In this document: piece by piece, positions 1-7,231 of the stretch | How positions within the stretch are numbered: the first letter of the stretch is position 1 | Layout: every line of letters starts with the position of its first letter | DNA from: Fen-1254 sp963769605 | Lineage (GTDB): Bacteria; Bacteroidota; Ignavibacteria; UBA10030 | Assembly (NCBI GenBank): GCA_963769605.1 | Contig: CAVYML010000003.1 | Span: forward strand, 62,001 to 126,000 | DNA: 64,000 nucleotides | Direction: 5' to 3' | Translations under genes and position numbers: made by a program | The notes under the pieces: model-generated | What the model saw: the letters and a program-made list of their open reading frames with translations, nothing else | The model's database searches: none | Told to the model about the DNA's origin: nothing

Positions 1-501
1 TTTCCATACATATCCTATAGATGAAAAAGAATTTTGGAAATAAAAACATCGGTTGGCACCTCCTCCAGTTTAAAAAGGATAGAATTCCCGCAGAGCGGGA
101 TTTCGAAGGCTCAACAAGTAAATAATATTCTCCTGATGCGTTCCGCGATGGCGGAATGCTGAATTCGTTTACATTTGTTGACGACTAAACTCGACCAGCC
201 GGAGGCCTGAGAATGTTATTGTGCGGAGCACAATACAAATTAGAAAGTACATTTTATCGCGCGAAATAATGCGCTGTGGGATGGATATTTCGTTCATAAT
301 AGTTTTTCATTATTATTGTGTTGTTCAATCCTTAAATCCTTGATCAACGGCTTTAATTTAATATCCATAGAGAATATAATGCATTGGCTCGGTTCAACAA
401 ATTTTATCCGCACTTGGGCACAAGGATTTTTGTAACTTCAAGTTTATTTTGGCCCAGGTACGGATAAAATCCTTAACGTTAGGGCGCTTCAGTATAAAAT
501 T
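1..501. other. Left-edge stretch without a confident gene
   Basis: No convincing gene is seen. A frame open from the left edge stops with TGA at 22-24, and an ATG at 21-23 overlapping that stop opens a 34-codon ORF (21-125). It could be the tail of an upstream gene plus a spurious ORF. Short perfect palindromes lie at 86-100 and 141-156. From 218 the stretch is occupied by the first copy of a 261 bp repeat (separate entry), which ends just before the gene at 502. Confidence 0.5.
218..478 (+). repeat. 261 bp structured repeat, copy A
   Basis: This sequence recurs in the same orientation at 4421-4682 with high identity by eye. It opens with a 7-bp hairpin (218-234, loop GGA) whose stem differs from copy B by paired changes, so pairing is conserved. 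It ends with a long inverted repeat: the arm at 401-419 pairs with 452-470 in 17 of 19 positions, plus one G-U. Both copies sit immediately upstream of a gene (502 here, 4748 for copy B). No ORF is shared between the copies. It may be a non-autonomous mobile element or an oversized recombination site. Confidence 0.85.
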
Positions 502-1050
502 ATGCAAACAAATATTTCAGAAAAATATTATTTGCCATATAAAATCGTTCCATCAAACGATGCATCTCTTATACTCCAGCGTAATAGTAAGTACGCGTTA
601 TTTGTCAGCTTTATAGGATTATTATCGATAGGTTTGATAGTATTTACCTTGAATATTCAAAATAGTTCATGGCAAATATTTGTTTTTGTATTGGGAATGC
701 TTTCACTTTTTCTTCTTTTAAATATATGGACGCTTGGACATAATCCCGAATGCATTCAAGTACGCCATGAACTTGTCGTTTTTTCTTATAGAAAATGGTA
801 TGGTAATATTACTGACATTACATTTCATAGAGAAAATATTGCGGGCTTTAGGTCTCATCTAGGATCGACTAGGAGCGGGTATATAGCCTTAGTTAGGCTT
901 TGCTTTAAAAGTGGAAAGTGGGAAACCATAAGATTGCAATCAAGATGGTTTAACCGCGATGAGGTGCATGATATTGCTGAGAGTGTGGCTAAACGATTAT
1001 CAGTGCAAATGGATATTCCATTTATGCAGGATGAAGCGACCTCTTCCTAA
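502..1050 (+). CDS. Two-TM membrane protein, unknown function
   Basis: I do not recognise this 182-residue protein. It has a short polar N-terminus, two adjacent hydrophobic segments at about residues 31-50 and 58-78, and a soluble C-terminal half of about 100 residues rich in aromatic and basic residues. That layout (two-helix hairpin followed by a small beta-rich domain) resembles bacterial PH-like membrane proteins, but no diagnostic motif is visible and the comparison is only by shape. No strong Shine-Dalgarno sequence precedes the ATG. The gene follows directly on repeat copy A and stands alone, as do most genes in this accessory region. Confidence 0.65.
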   Translation: MQTNISEKYYLPYKIVPSNDASLILQRNSKYALFVSFIGLLSIGLIVFTLNIQNSSWQIFVFVLGMLSLFLLLNIWTLGHNPECIQVRHELVVFSYRKWYGNITDITFHRENIAGFRSHLGSTRSGYIALVRLCFKSGKWETIRLQSRWFNRDEVHDIAESVAKRLSVQMDIPFMQDEATSS

Positions 1051-1100
1051 GTAACAAAATCATGGAGTAGCGGTCATGAGCTTATTAGACGGAATGCAAT

Positions 1101-1141
1101 TTCCACCTTGCGAAGGTGGGTAGACCTTTGCAAGGTGGGGG
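1101..1141. repeat. REP-like palindromic repeat, copy 1
   Basis: The stretch contains the perfect palindrome CCACCTT-GCG-AAGGTGG and then a second half-site, GACCTTTGCAAGGTGGGG. Near-identical copies occur at 2336-2358 (first half only) and 8938-8980 (both halves). Each copy is intergenic or at a gene edge, as expected of REP-like elements. Confidence 0.8.
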
Positions 1142-1191
1142 ACGAATGAACGGGTCTCGGCCCAATAACAATGAATCAAAAGGAGTATATC

Positions 1192-1859
1192 ATGGAAAGC
1201 AAGGCATCGCCAAGTGTCAGCAAGCTTGGTTACTGGTCAGCATTTTTAGCTTCATTGTTCAGTATCATTTATATCATAGGACAGCTTGCTGAATGGCTTA
1301 ATCTATTGGGTTCAGGGGGCGGCCCGGAGAATCCAAGCACGCACTCGGTCTTATTGTGCTTTTGATTCCTTCATTGTTTCTTGCACCGTCTTTTGTACTT
1401 CTTATGCTTTGTGTTCATTATTATGCCTCTGAAGACAAGAAGGTCTGGAGTCACGCCGGAATCATGTTTGCGACGATTTATGCTGTTATGGTCAGTATCA
1501 ATTATTACGTTCAACTTACTCTTGTCGTGCCGCACCTTATGCAAGGCGAGATCGAGAGCATTCGACCTTTCCTTTTCACGCCGTTTAACTCGTTCATCTA
1601 TTCAGTCGATGTGCTTGGCTACAGCTTCATGAGTCTGTCAACTCTTTTTGCGGCCTTTGTGTTCACCGGGCCAGGATTAGAACGAGTTGCTCGAAGATTC
1701 ATGATTGCAAACGGTTCCCTTATTCCCTTTCTTGCGTTGCAGATTTATTATCACCCGTTGATATGGCCAGCGTCTGTTTGGGCAATTACATTTCCCGGTG
1801 CAACAATTTCATTGGCAATGATATTCAAGAGAGATCAAAAACAAGCAAACATCGGTTAG
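1192..1859 (+). pseudogene. Frameshifted multi-TM membrane protein
   Basis: Two overlapping frames together make one membrane protein of about 220 residues. The first part starts at ATG 1192, set by a clear AGGAG at 1181-1185, and reads MESKASPSVSKLGYWSAFLA with one membrane helix. It loses frame in the glycine-rich stretch around 1310-1340. The second part continues in another frame (A-L-G-L-I-V-L-L-I-P from 1341) to the stop at 1859 with about five more hydrophobic segments. One inserted or missing base explains it. The frames join between two hydrophobic segments, so a sequencing error is as likely as real decay. I do not recognise the family. Confidence 0.7.
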
Positions 1860-1902
1860 TATTTTGCTCGTGGCAAGACGAATATTTAGTTATTCGCTAT
1901 TG

Positions 1903-1935
1903 CTGCCTAACTAGCAACTCAAGTTAAACTGGCAG
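1903..1935. repeat. Short attC-like inverted repeat
   Basis: CTGCC and AACT near the left end pair with AGTT and GGCAG at the right end. The left arm contains GCCTAAC (1905-1911), an RYYYAAC match, and the right arm contains GTTAAAC (1923-1929), a GTTRRRY match. These are the core-site consensuses of integron attC sites. At 33 bp it is shorter than any normal attC, so it may be half of a damaged site. It lies 44 bp after the frameshifted gene and 51 bp before hicB. Confidence 0.35.
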
Positions 1936-1985
1936 ATGAATGAGAAGAACGGTATATTGGTATATTAAAAGATAAGGAGAGTAAC

Positions 1986-2192
1986 ATGAGACAAGTAATT
2001 GTCTATCCTGGCGAAGATGAATATTGGGTTTCAGAATGCCCAAGTTTACCAGGATGTATTAGTCAGGGTAAAAGTAAAGAAGAAGCTATTGTAAATATTC
2101 GAGAGGCAATCGAAGGTTACATTGAAGTATTGCAGGAAGATCATCGTCCAATTCCTCCCGAACGTTTTGAAACATTAGTCGTTGCCGTATGA
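1986..2192 (+). CDS. hicB: HicB-family antitoxin
   Basis: This 68-residue protein is a compact HicB/UPF0150 domain. It begins MRQVIVYPGEDEYWVSECPS and contains the P-S-L-P-G-C core, the G-K-S-K-E-E-A helix start and the R-E-A-I-E-G-Y-I helix typical of the family. The family neutralises the HicA mRNA interferase and often represses its own operon. A good ribosome-binding site (AAGGAGAG) precedes ATG. The downstream hicA overlaps the stop by the ATGA arrangement but is truncated, so this antitoxin is probably an orphan. No separate DNA-binding domain is present; that is normal for short HicB forms. Confidence 0.85.
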   Translation: MRQVIVYPGEDEYWVSECPSLPGCISQGKSKEEAIVNIREAIEGYIEVLQEDHRPIPPERFETLVVAV

Positions 2193-2284
2193 GTAGTCTT
2201 CCAAAAGTTTCGGGGCGTGAGTGTGAAAAAGCTCTTCTTAAAATTGGTTTCACTCTAAAGCACTCAACTTCTCATCCCGCATAA
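2189..2284 (+). pseudogene. Truncated HicA toxin remnant
   Basis: The ATG overlaps the hicB stop (ATGA), the usual translational coupling of this pair. The 31 codons read MSSLPKVSGRECEKALLKIG and then F-T-L-K-H before drifting to a stop. P-K-V-S-G-R-E-x-x-x-x-L-x-K-x-G-F is the N-terminal signature of HicA. The catalytic histidine strand (G-S-H-x-x) and the rest of a normal 60-80 residue HicA are absent. The reading dies about 50 bp before the REP-like repeat at 2336 and the broken IS110 gene, so local rearrangement probably removed the 3' part. Confidence 0.75.
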
Positions 2285-2301
2285 AAACTGCAAAACAGGC
2301 T

Positions 2302-2634
2302 TCATGAGTGTGGGTGGATTTTATCGCGTGAATGTTTCCACCTTGCGAAGGTGGGGGGATCGGCGGGATTGATGACAATGCGGCCGACGCTGTTTTGTCT
2401 GAAGATTCTTAACGCCCGGAATCCACAGAATCCGGCTTCGTAGACGACATGGTAAAAGCTGTCGGGGTAATGTTTCTTTAAATAGGCAATGAGTTCAAGC
2501 GGTGCCGGATTCATAGAAAAGGTTTTGATTTCCAAGCCATCGAGCCGGATGGTGACCTTTCAGTTCTTGAGATGGGAATCGATGCCAATGAAGAAGTGAA
2601 CATTTGCGAAAGAAATTACTTTTGTGGTATTCAT
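2302..2634 (-). pseudogene. IS110-family transposase fragment
   Basis: The reading starts at ATG 2634 (minus) with MNTTKVISFANVHFFIGIDS. G-I-D-S-H is the first acidic residue region of the DEDD (RuvC-like) domain of IS110 transposases. An in-frame TGA follows Asn24 where most relatives have Trp. It then continues to V-Y-E-A-G-F-C-G-F and I-V-I-N-P-A-D-P-P-T, both classic IS110 motifs. Homology ends abruptly at the REP-like palindrome (2336-2358), and the serine recombinase-like C-terminal half is missing. The gene is therefore doubly dead. Flanking sequence up to about 2700 may be the left part of the element. Confidence 0.8.
2336..2358. repeat. REP-like palindromic repeat, copy 2 (half)
   Basis: This is the first half of the repeat seen in full at 1101-1141: the palindrome CCACCTT-GCG-AAGGTGG followed by a G run. 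It coincides with the point where the IS110 transposase loses homology, so it marks a recombination or insertion junction. Confidence 0.75.
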
Positions 2635-3014
2635 AAAATATTTCCTTATGTTTAGTTAAATTCACTGTAAGGTAATCCTTTTAAACATAACTTCTGACCG
2701 GATGAGTTGAGTGCAAAATTCATGGCTGGTAGAGCTTTTTGATTTTAATAATATGGTCTTCAGAGTGAACTCAATTCGTGTAATACAATTTGATAGTTAT
2801 CAGGTGCAGCTTAGCCGCGTTAGGCGCCGCAACAAAGAAAACTTGATGGATGCTATTTCATGAATAAAGAGAAAATTATTCCCGCGACCGCAGGAACAAT
2901 AATGGCTTTCAATTAATCTTATCCAAAGGTGGTCATGTTGTGTTAAACGCAATAGTAAAAACGACACATGCAATAATTACATTTAATGAAGCTTTTAAAT
3001 AAAAGGAAAGAAAC
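2635..3014. other. Intergenic stretch with a lone GTTAGGC core site
   Basis: No gene is seen beyond an 18-codon ORF at about 2861. The sequence around 2809-2828 reads GCTTAGCCGC followed by GTTAGGC (2819-2825), which looks like the right-hand core (R') end of an integron attC. I could not find a matching left end nearby. The left part may be a flank of the decayed IS110 element. Confidence 0.4.
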
Positions 3015-4361
3015 ATGAAATGGAAAATATTTTATTTTTGCATTCCTGTCTTGCTAAGCGCACCTGTAATTGTTTATAAATACTATGAACTCGGTGATGC
3101 AAAAAGACTATTCTTCTGGGGACTTGCTGCTCTTATGATTCTTGTGGTCTCTTCATTGTTCATAAATAAAGGCAAAATTTATTCAAGACTTGCAATAGGT
3201 ATAGCATCAGTTCTTATTTACATCTTTATTATAGGATTTACATGTGAGTTTATGAATTGGAGTTATGATGTATTTTCAATTTTTAAAGATTATGGTTTCC
3301 CAGCATATATATCGGCAGATTACAAATCGTATAACTGGGCAACTTCAAATCCGAGGTTGTCCAAGGTTTATCTCTTGAAACTTGATAGCATATCTTATGA
3401 TTATTCTCTAAAGCCGTGCACAAGAAGTTTACTCATTGTACAAAATGATACATTGGTGTATGAGAAGTACTACAATGGAGCAAAACAGAACCACGCATTT
3501 CAAATTGCTTCTGTAACAAAAAGTATTATCTCGGCATTAGTTGGTCTGGCAATAAAACACAAATATATTGATAGCGTTAACCAATGTTTTATGGATTATT
3601 TTCCTGAATATAAAAAAACTGTCGCGAGTGATAAGCTTTCAATAACCATTCATAATCTCTTGACTATGCAGGGTGGATGGAAAGAGGAGTGGGGCTATGG
3701 ATATGACTGGGTTAAGGCATTTATTTACTATCCGCTTGTATATAAAACAGGCGAGCAATTTTATTATAGCAGCCAACAGCCTTTCTTATTATCCGCAATC
3801 ATATCAAAAGCTTACGGAAAGCCGACATCGGAATTTATGATGGAATATTTATTCAAACCTTTAGGGATTAACTATGCCTATTGGTGGAAAAGTCCGAATG
3901 GAATAGAACAAGGAGGGATAGGCTTATACATGACAGCCCGTGACTTGGCACGATTCGGCAATCTTTACATCAATAATGGAAAAGTTGGCGACACGCGATT
4001 AATTTCAAAAGAATGGATTACGAAGTCTACTACGAATTATAAAAAGAACAAGTTTTCCTGGGGCCTAAATGGTTACGGTTATTTGTGGTGGCTGGATGAA
4101 ATTGAAGGGTTAAAAACCATTATTGCATTAGGATATGGAGGACAATACATTGTAAATTTACCTGACCTGAAAATGACAATTGTAACTACCGCAGATTGGT
4201 TTTATAAAGAAAAAGCAGGAAACGATAATGCAGCATTTATTTACAATCACATAAAAGATATTGTAAGTCTTTTTAAAAAACAATCGGTTGAAAATGCTCC
4301 GGAGACAATTAAGTATTTAAACAAGGCCCAAGCACCTAAACTAGTAATAAAATCTGAATAA
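3015..4361 (+). CDS. Membrane-anchored beta-lactamase-fold serine hydrolase
   Basis: This 448-residue protein combines about three N-terminal membrane segments (residues 5-20, 32-50, 58-76) with a class C beta-lactamase/penicillin-binding-protein-like domain. The catalytic S-x-x-K motif is S166-V-T-K169. The Y-x-N element appears as Y251-S-S, and the K-T-G-like element is probably G-Y-G-G-Q (373-377). Such proteins include esterases, D-aminopeptidases and PBP4*-type enzymes, so true beta-lactamase activity should not be assumed. The domain probably faces the periplasm. A strong AAAGGAAAG precedes ATG. It is a single gene between repeats, AT-rich like its neighbours and unlike the region after 9.6 kb. 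Confidence 0.85.
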   Translation: MKWKIFYFCIPVLLSAPVIVYKYYELGDAKRLFFWGLAALMILVVSSLFINKGKIYSRLAIGIASVLIYIFIIGFTCEFMNWSYDVFSIFKDYGFPAYISADYKSYNWATSNPRLSKVYLLKLDSISYDYSLKPCTRSLLIVQNDTLVYEKYYNGAKQNHAFQIASVTKSIISALVGLAIKHKYIDSVNQCFMDYFPEYKKTVASDKLSITIHNLLTMQGGWKEEWGYGYDWVKAFIYYPLVYKTGEQFYYSSQQPFLLSAIISKAYGKPTSEFMMEYLFKPLGINYAYWWKSPNGIEQGGIGLYMTARDLARFGNLYINNGKVGDTRLISKEWITKSTTNYKKNKFSWGLNGYGYLWWLDEIEGLKTIIALGYGGQYIVNLPDLKMTIVTTADWFYKEKAGNDNAAFIYNHIKDIVSLFKKQSVENAPETIKYLNKAQAPKLVIKSE

Positions 4362-4420
4362 TAGTTCAGATTGTTGTGAGCGCTAACCATTTTAAAAAGA
4401 GCAGGGAGCATTAAGATGTC

Positions 4421-4682
4421 ATTGCACGAAGTGCAATACAAATTTAGAAAGTACATTTTACCACGCTAAATAATGCGCTGTAGGATGGATATTTCGTTCT
4501 CAATAGATTTTCATTACCATTGTGTTGTTCAATCTTTAAATCTTTAGTCAGCGGCTGTCATTCAATACCTATGTAGAATACAATGCAATGGCTCAGTTCA
4601 ACTAAATATTATCCGCACTTGGGCACAAAGATTTTTGTAACATCAAGTCTTTATTGCCCAGGTACGGATAAAATCCTTAACG
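4421..4682 (+). repeat. 261 bp structured repeat, copy B
   Basis: This is the second copy of the element at 218-478. Its opening hairpin is ATTGCAC-GAA-GTGCAAT (4421-4437), where copy A has ATTGTGC-GGA-GCACAAT, so two stem pairs have changed on both sides. The long inverted repeat at the right end is also kept (4606-4624 with 4656-4674). Similarity to another locus (7526-7592) reaches further left, to about 4385, including a shared GCAGGGAGCATTAAGATG. It ends 65 bp before brnT. Confidence 0.85.
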
Positions 4683-4711
4683 ATTGGCAACTTTCACCCT
4701 GAGGACGGAAG

Positions 4712-4748
4712 TTGCATTTGATAAAAAACAGTATATATTGAATATATA
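4712..4748 (+). promoter_or_regulatory. brnT promoter with palindromic operator
   Basis: A possible -35 TTGCAT (4712-4717) is 16 bp from TATATT (4734-4739). A perfect palindrome TATATATT-G-AATATATA (4732-4748) covers the -10 and reaches the A of the brnT start codon. BrnT/BrnA loci are known to be autoregulated through the BrnA DNA-binding domain, so this is a good operator candidate. The assignment is inference from position and symmetry. Confidence 0.45.
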
Positions 4749-5062
4749 TGGATCTTAACTTAGAAATTATCGGTTTTGAATGGGATGAAGGCAACAGAAC
4801 TAAAAATTGGGTCAAGCATAGAGTATTATGGCAAGAATGCGAAGATGTATTCTTTAATGAACCGCTTTTTATTCTTCCCGACATTAGGCATTCTGACAAG
4901 GAAGAAAGATATTATGCCCTTGGCCATACTAACAAAGACCGATTGCTATTCATCTCATTCACAATTCGCAAAGATGACATTAGAGTTATCTCGGCAAGAG
5001 AAATGAGTCGAAAAGAAAGGAATATTTATAATGAACAAAAAGAAAAGTATCCCAAAGTTTAA
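4748..5062 (+). CDS. brnT: BrnT-family toxin
   Basis: This 104-residue protein matches the BrnT (DUF497) family, the ribonuclease toxin of type II BrnT/BrnA modules with a RelE-like fold. Visible family marks are F-E-W-D near residue 10, N-x-x-K-H at 20-24, F-x-D/N-E-P in the centre, and the C-terminal R-V-I-S-A-R-E-M-S-R-K-E-R stretch holding the usual active-site basic residues. The gene overlaps the antitoxin brnA by 32 bp, in the toxin-first order normal for this system. The start lies within a palindrome that is probably the autoregulatory operator. Length and motifs look intact, so the toxin is likely functional. Confidence 0.88.
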   Translation: MDLNLEIIGFEWDEGNRTKNWVKHRVLWQECEDVFFNEPLFILPDIRHSDKEERYYALGHTNKDRLLFISFTIRKDDIRVISAREMSRKERNIYNEQKEKYPKV

Positions 5063-5339
5063 ATCTGAGGCCGAAGAGAGAAAATTCTGGTCAAGGAATG
5101 ACTCCACTGACTATTTGGATTGGAAGAAAGCAAAACCTGTCCACTTCCCAAATTTAAAAGCTACAAGCCGAACTATTTCCATTCGATTACCCGAATCATT
5201 AATCGAAGAGATAAAAATATTGGCAAATAAACAAGATGTCCCTTATCAATCTATGTTGAAGATATTACTCGCAGATAAAGTACGAGAAAGAAACACCGTT
5301 CATCGGGGCAAGAGGGAAAGCCGCCTATCCAGTCGCTGA
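5031..5339 (+). CDS. brnA: BrnA/CopG-type antitoxin
   Basis: This 102-residue protein starts MNKKKSIPKFKSEAEERKFW and continues with D-S-T-D-Y-L-D-W, the toxin-wrapping N-terminus seen in antitoxins paired with BrnT. The ribbon-helix-helix DNA-binding part is T-I-S-I-R-L-P-E-S-L-I-E-E-I, followed by A-N-K-x-D-V-P-Y-Q-S-M. It should bind BrnT and repress the operon. The last 12 or so residues (after K-V-R-E-R) are not family-like and run toward the IS200 element, so the 3' end may have been altered. It overlaps brnT by 32 bp. Confidence 0.85.
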   Translation: MNKKKSIPKFKSEAEERKFWSRNDSTDYLDWKKAKPVHFPNLKATSRTISIRLPESLIEEIKILANKQDVPYQSMLKILLADKVRERNTVHRGKRESRLSSR

Positions 5340-5390
5340 CGGAACCTTTTGAAATAGTTATTGTATCCGAGGGTAATTATATAGGGTAAA

Positions 5391-5979
5391 CCCCCGGCTC
5401 TGCCGGGGGACTCCCCCAGTTTGACTTTTGCGGAAAAAAGAAGAATCTCCTATATGTGTGAACAGCTCAAAGCACAAAGGAGATTCCGATGAATAGACAA
5501 GACAATTTACAACACACGAAGTATGAATGCAAATATCACGTAGTGTTCATCCCGAAGTATCGACGGAAGATACTATTCAAGGAGATTCGCAGGTATCTCG
5601 GGGAAGTATTCCACGATTTAGCCCGACAAAAGGAGAGCCGGATCGAAGAAGGACATATGCTGGAGGATCATGTTCACATGCTGGTAAGCATTCCTCCGAA
5701 GTATGCGGTAAGCTCAGTGATAGGCTATATCAAGGGAAAGAGCGCAATTCATATAGCGCGAGAATATCGAGGGAAGAAAAAGAACTATGGGGGAGAGCAT
5801 TTCTGGGCTCGAGGGTTCTTTGTGTCGACAGTAGGCAAAGATGAAAAAGCGATACGAGAATATATACGAAAGCAGGAAGACGCGGACAGGCGTATGGATC
5901 AAATGACTATTTTTGAATAAAAACTTTTAACCGCTTTGAGCGGTTCACAATCTTTTCAAGCCTCCGGCTTTGCCGGAGG
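5391..5979 (+). mobile_element. IS200-type insertion sequence
   Basis: A single-gene IS200/IS605-group element. The left subterminal hairpin is CCCCCGGCTCTGCCGGGGG (5391-5409). The right one is CCTCCGGCTTTGCCGGAGG (5961-5979). Another hairpin, AACCGC-TTTGA-GCGGTT (5929-5945), follows the transposase stop and may terminate transcription. There are no terminal inverted repeats and no tnpB, as in the IS200 subgroup. Exact tips cannot be set without an empty site; they probably lie several bases to tens of bases outside the hairpins. Confidence 0.85.
5489..5920 (+). CDS. tnpA: IS200/IS605-family transposase TnpA (Y1 HUH)
   Basis: This 143-residue Y1 transposase cuts and rejoins single-stranded DNA at hairpin-marked ends. 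The opening Y-H-V-V-F-I-P-K-Y-R-R-K is typical. The metal-binding HUH motif is H61-V-H63 (in L-E-D-H-V-H-M-L-V), and the nucleophile is Y125 in I-R-E-Y-I-R-K-Q-E. All catalytic parts are present, so the protein should be active. A strong AAAGGAGA lies ahead of ATG. The gene sits between the subterminal hairpins described for the element and is not accompanied by tnpB. Confidence 0.93.
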   Translation: MNRQDNLQHTKYECKYHVVFIPKYRRKILFKEIRRYLGEVFHDLARQKESRIEEGHMLEDHVHMLVSIPPKYAVSSVIGYIKGKSAIHIAREYRGKKKNYGGEHFWARGFFVSTVGKDEKAIREYIRKQEDADRRMDQMTIFE

Positions 5980-6207
5980 TCTTTGACTCGATTATAAGAC
6001 TTTTCCGCCAGAGGCGGACATGTTTTAATAACATCAAGCATCGTCATGCTCATTGTTTTAGAAATATTGCGCAAGCGTGCCGCTTAACATAATGACGGTT
6101 TTATTGCTGGACAAATATTTGCGCAAGCGAAAAAGGCAGAAGATTTCGGCTTTAGAAAAATGCTATTTATCAAGGCGACAATCTCCTTTATTTCAGAGAA
6201 TCAATAA
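5980..6207. other. Intergenic stretch with direct repeats
   Basis: No gene is seen. A near-perfect direct repeat of 16-17 bp (AAATATTGCGCAAGCG at 6062-6077, again with one extra T at 6113-6129) flanks about 35 bp that contain GCTTAAC (6082-6088), another RYYYAAC core-like heptamer. TCCGCCAGAGGCGGA (6004-6018) is a short palindrome next to the IS200 right end. Confidence 0.5.
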
Positions 6208-6798
6208 ATGAATAGAATGAATCCTAAGGTTGAAGCATATTTAAGTAAAGCCAAAAAGTGGCAGGAAGAAACGAAGAAATTGAGAATGATCATTCTTGAC
6301 TGTCAGCTCACCGAAGAATTGAAATGGGGTAAACCTTGTTACACGTTTCAGAAAAATAACATAGTTATAATACAAGGATTTAAAGAATACTGTGCGCTTA
6401 TGTTTTTCAAAGGTGTCTTGTTAAATGATGCCAATGGTATCCTAATCAAAATGGGGGAGAATACGCAGGCAGGGCGCCAGATTCGGTTCACTAATGTTCG
6501 AGAAATAATAGAGATGAAAACCATCTTGAAAGACTATATTTATGAAGCTATCGAGGTGGAAAAAGCCGGTTTGAAGGTGAATTTTAAAAAGAATGCAGAA
6601 CTCATATTCCCTGAAGAATTTCAAAATAAATTAGATGAACTTCCTGCCTTGAAAACTGCTTTTAATGCATTGACGCCGGGACGGCAAAGAGCATACAATC
6701 TTTATTTTTCTGCACCCAAACAATCTAAAACGCGGGAGTCAAGAGTTGAAAAATGTATGCAGCAAATTCTCAATGGAAAGGGATTAAACGATCAGTAA
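6208..6798 (+). CDS. YdeI/DUF1801-family protein
   Basis: This 196-residue protein resembles the YdeI family (DUF1801 domain followed by a bacteriocin-protection/OmpD-associated C-terminal part). The N-terminal half has the DUF1801 pattern E-x-L-K-W-G-K-P-C-Y, then hydrophobic strands and a C-A-L-M-F-F-K-G turn. The C-terminal part has A-F-N-A-L-T-P-G-R-Q-R-A-Y and a basic R-x-x-R-V-E-K-C helix, typical of YdeI. The molecular role of the family is poorly known; E. coli YdeI has been tied to resistance to some peptides. ATG at 6208 or 6217 could start it. It is a lone gene ahead of the convergent doc locus. Confidence 0.8.
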   Translation: MNRMNPKVEAYLSKAKKWQEETKKLRMIILDCQLTEELKWGKPCYTFQKNNIVIIQGFKEYCALMFFKGVLLNDANGILIKMGENTQAGRQIRFTNVREIIEMKTILKDYIYEAIEVEKAGLKVNFKKNAELIFPEEFQNKLDELPALKTAFNALTPGRQRAYNLYFSAPKQSKTRESRVEKCMQQILNGKGLNDQ

Positions 6799-6832
6799 AT
6801 TCGGGTGCAGAAAGTGTGAATCTGAAATGAAT

Positions 6833-7231
6833 CTAATGGCGAGAAAGTCGAGAAGAGTGTTCTTTGAGCCATAATGAAAGTTGTACTTTGGAGAGTCTGC
6901 TTGACGCAAGAGACATCATCATTAAATAAACTTCTTCCTCGGTTGCGGATATTTCCCATCCATTCTTTTGAAGGAAAATATCCATCAGAACCAATGCGAC
7001 TCTCTTGTTGCCATCGACGAAAGGATGATTCATACATAGATGGAAACCATATGCAGCGGCTTTGTTAAAAATTGTCTTATATGCATATTTACCGCCAATT
7101 GTTATTTTTGGTTGAGCAAGCGCAGATTCTAACAGATTCCGATCACGGAGTCCGGCTTCTCCTCCATACCGCTGCAATAAATCGGTATGAATTGTAAGAA
7201 TAATCTCGTCGGGCACGAAATGAACGGACAT
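6833..7231 (-). CDS. doc: Doc-type Fic-fold toxin
   Basis: This 132-residue protein is a Doc (death-on-curing) toxin of the Fic fold. The Fic loop H69-P-F-V-D-G-N-K-R77 is intact (consensus H-P-F-x-x-G-N-K-R), preceded by the helical A-A-A-Y-G-F-H-L region. Doc from phage P1 phosphorylates elongation factor Tu. The gene overlaps its antitoxin by one base (TAATG), so translation is coupled. Length is normal for Doc. The gene is on the minus strand, opposite to most neighbours, as often seen for toxin-antitoxin cassettes with their own promoter. Confidence 0.92.
   Translation of the reverse strand: MSVHFVPDEIILTIHTDLLQRYGGEAGLRDRNLLESALAQPKITIGGKYAYKTIFNKAAAYGFHLCMNHPFVDGNKRVALVLMDIFLQKNGWEISATEEEVYLMMMSLASSRLSKVQLSLWLKEHSSRLSRH

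Noticed and set aside
2302..2634. Selenocysteine or stop-codon recoding at the in-frame TGA of the IS110 gene
   Set aside because: Relatives have Trp there and the gene is also truncated; ordinary decay explains it.
3015..4361. True beta-lactamase resistance gene
   Set aside because: S-x-x-K is present but the fold is shared by many esterases and peptidases, and Y-x-N is altered to Y-S-S, so resistance cannot be claimed.
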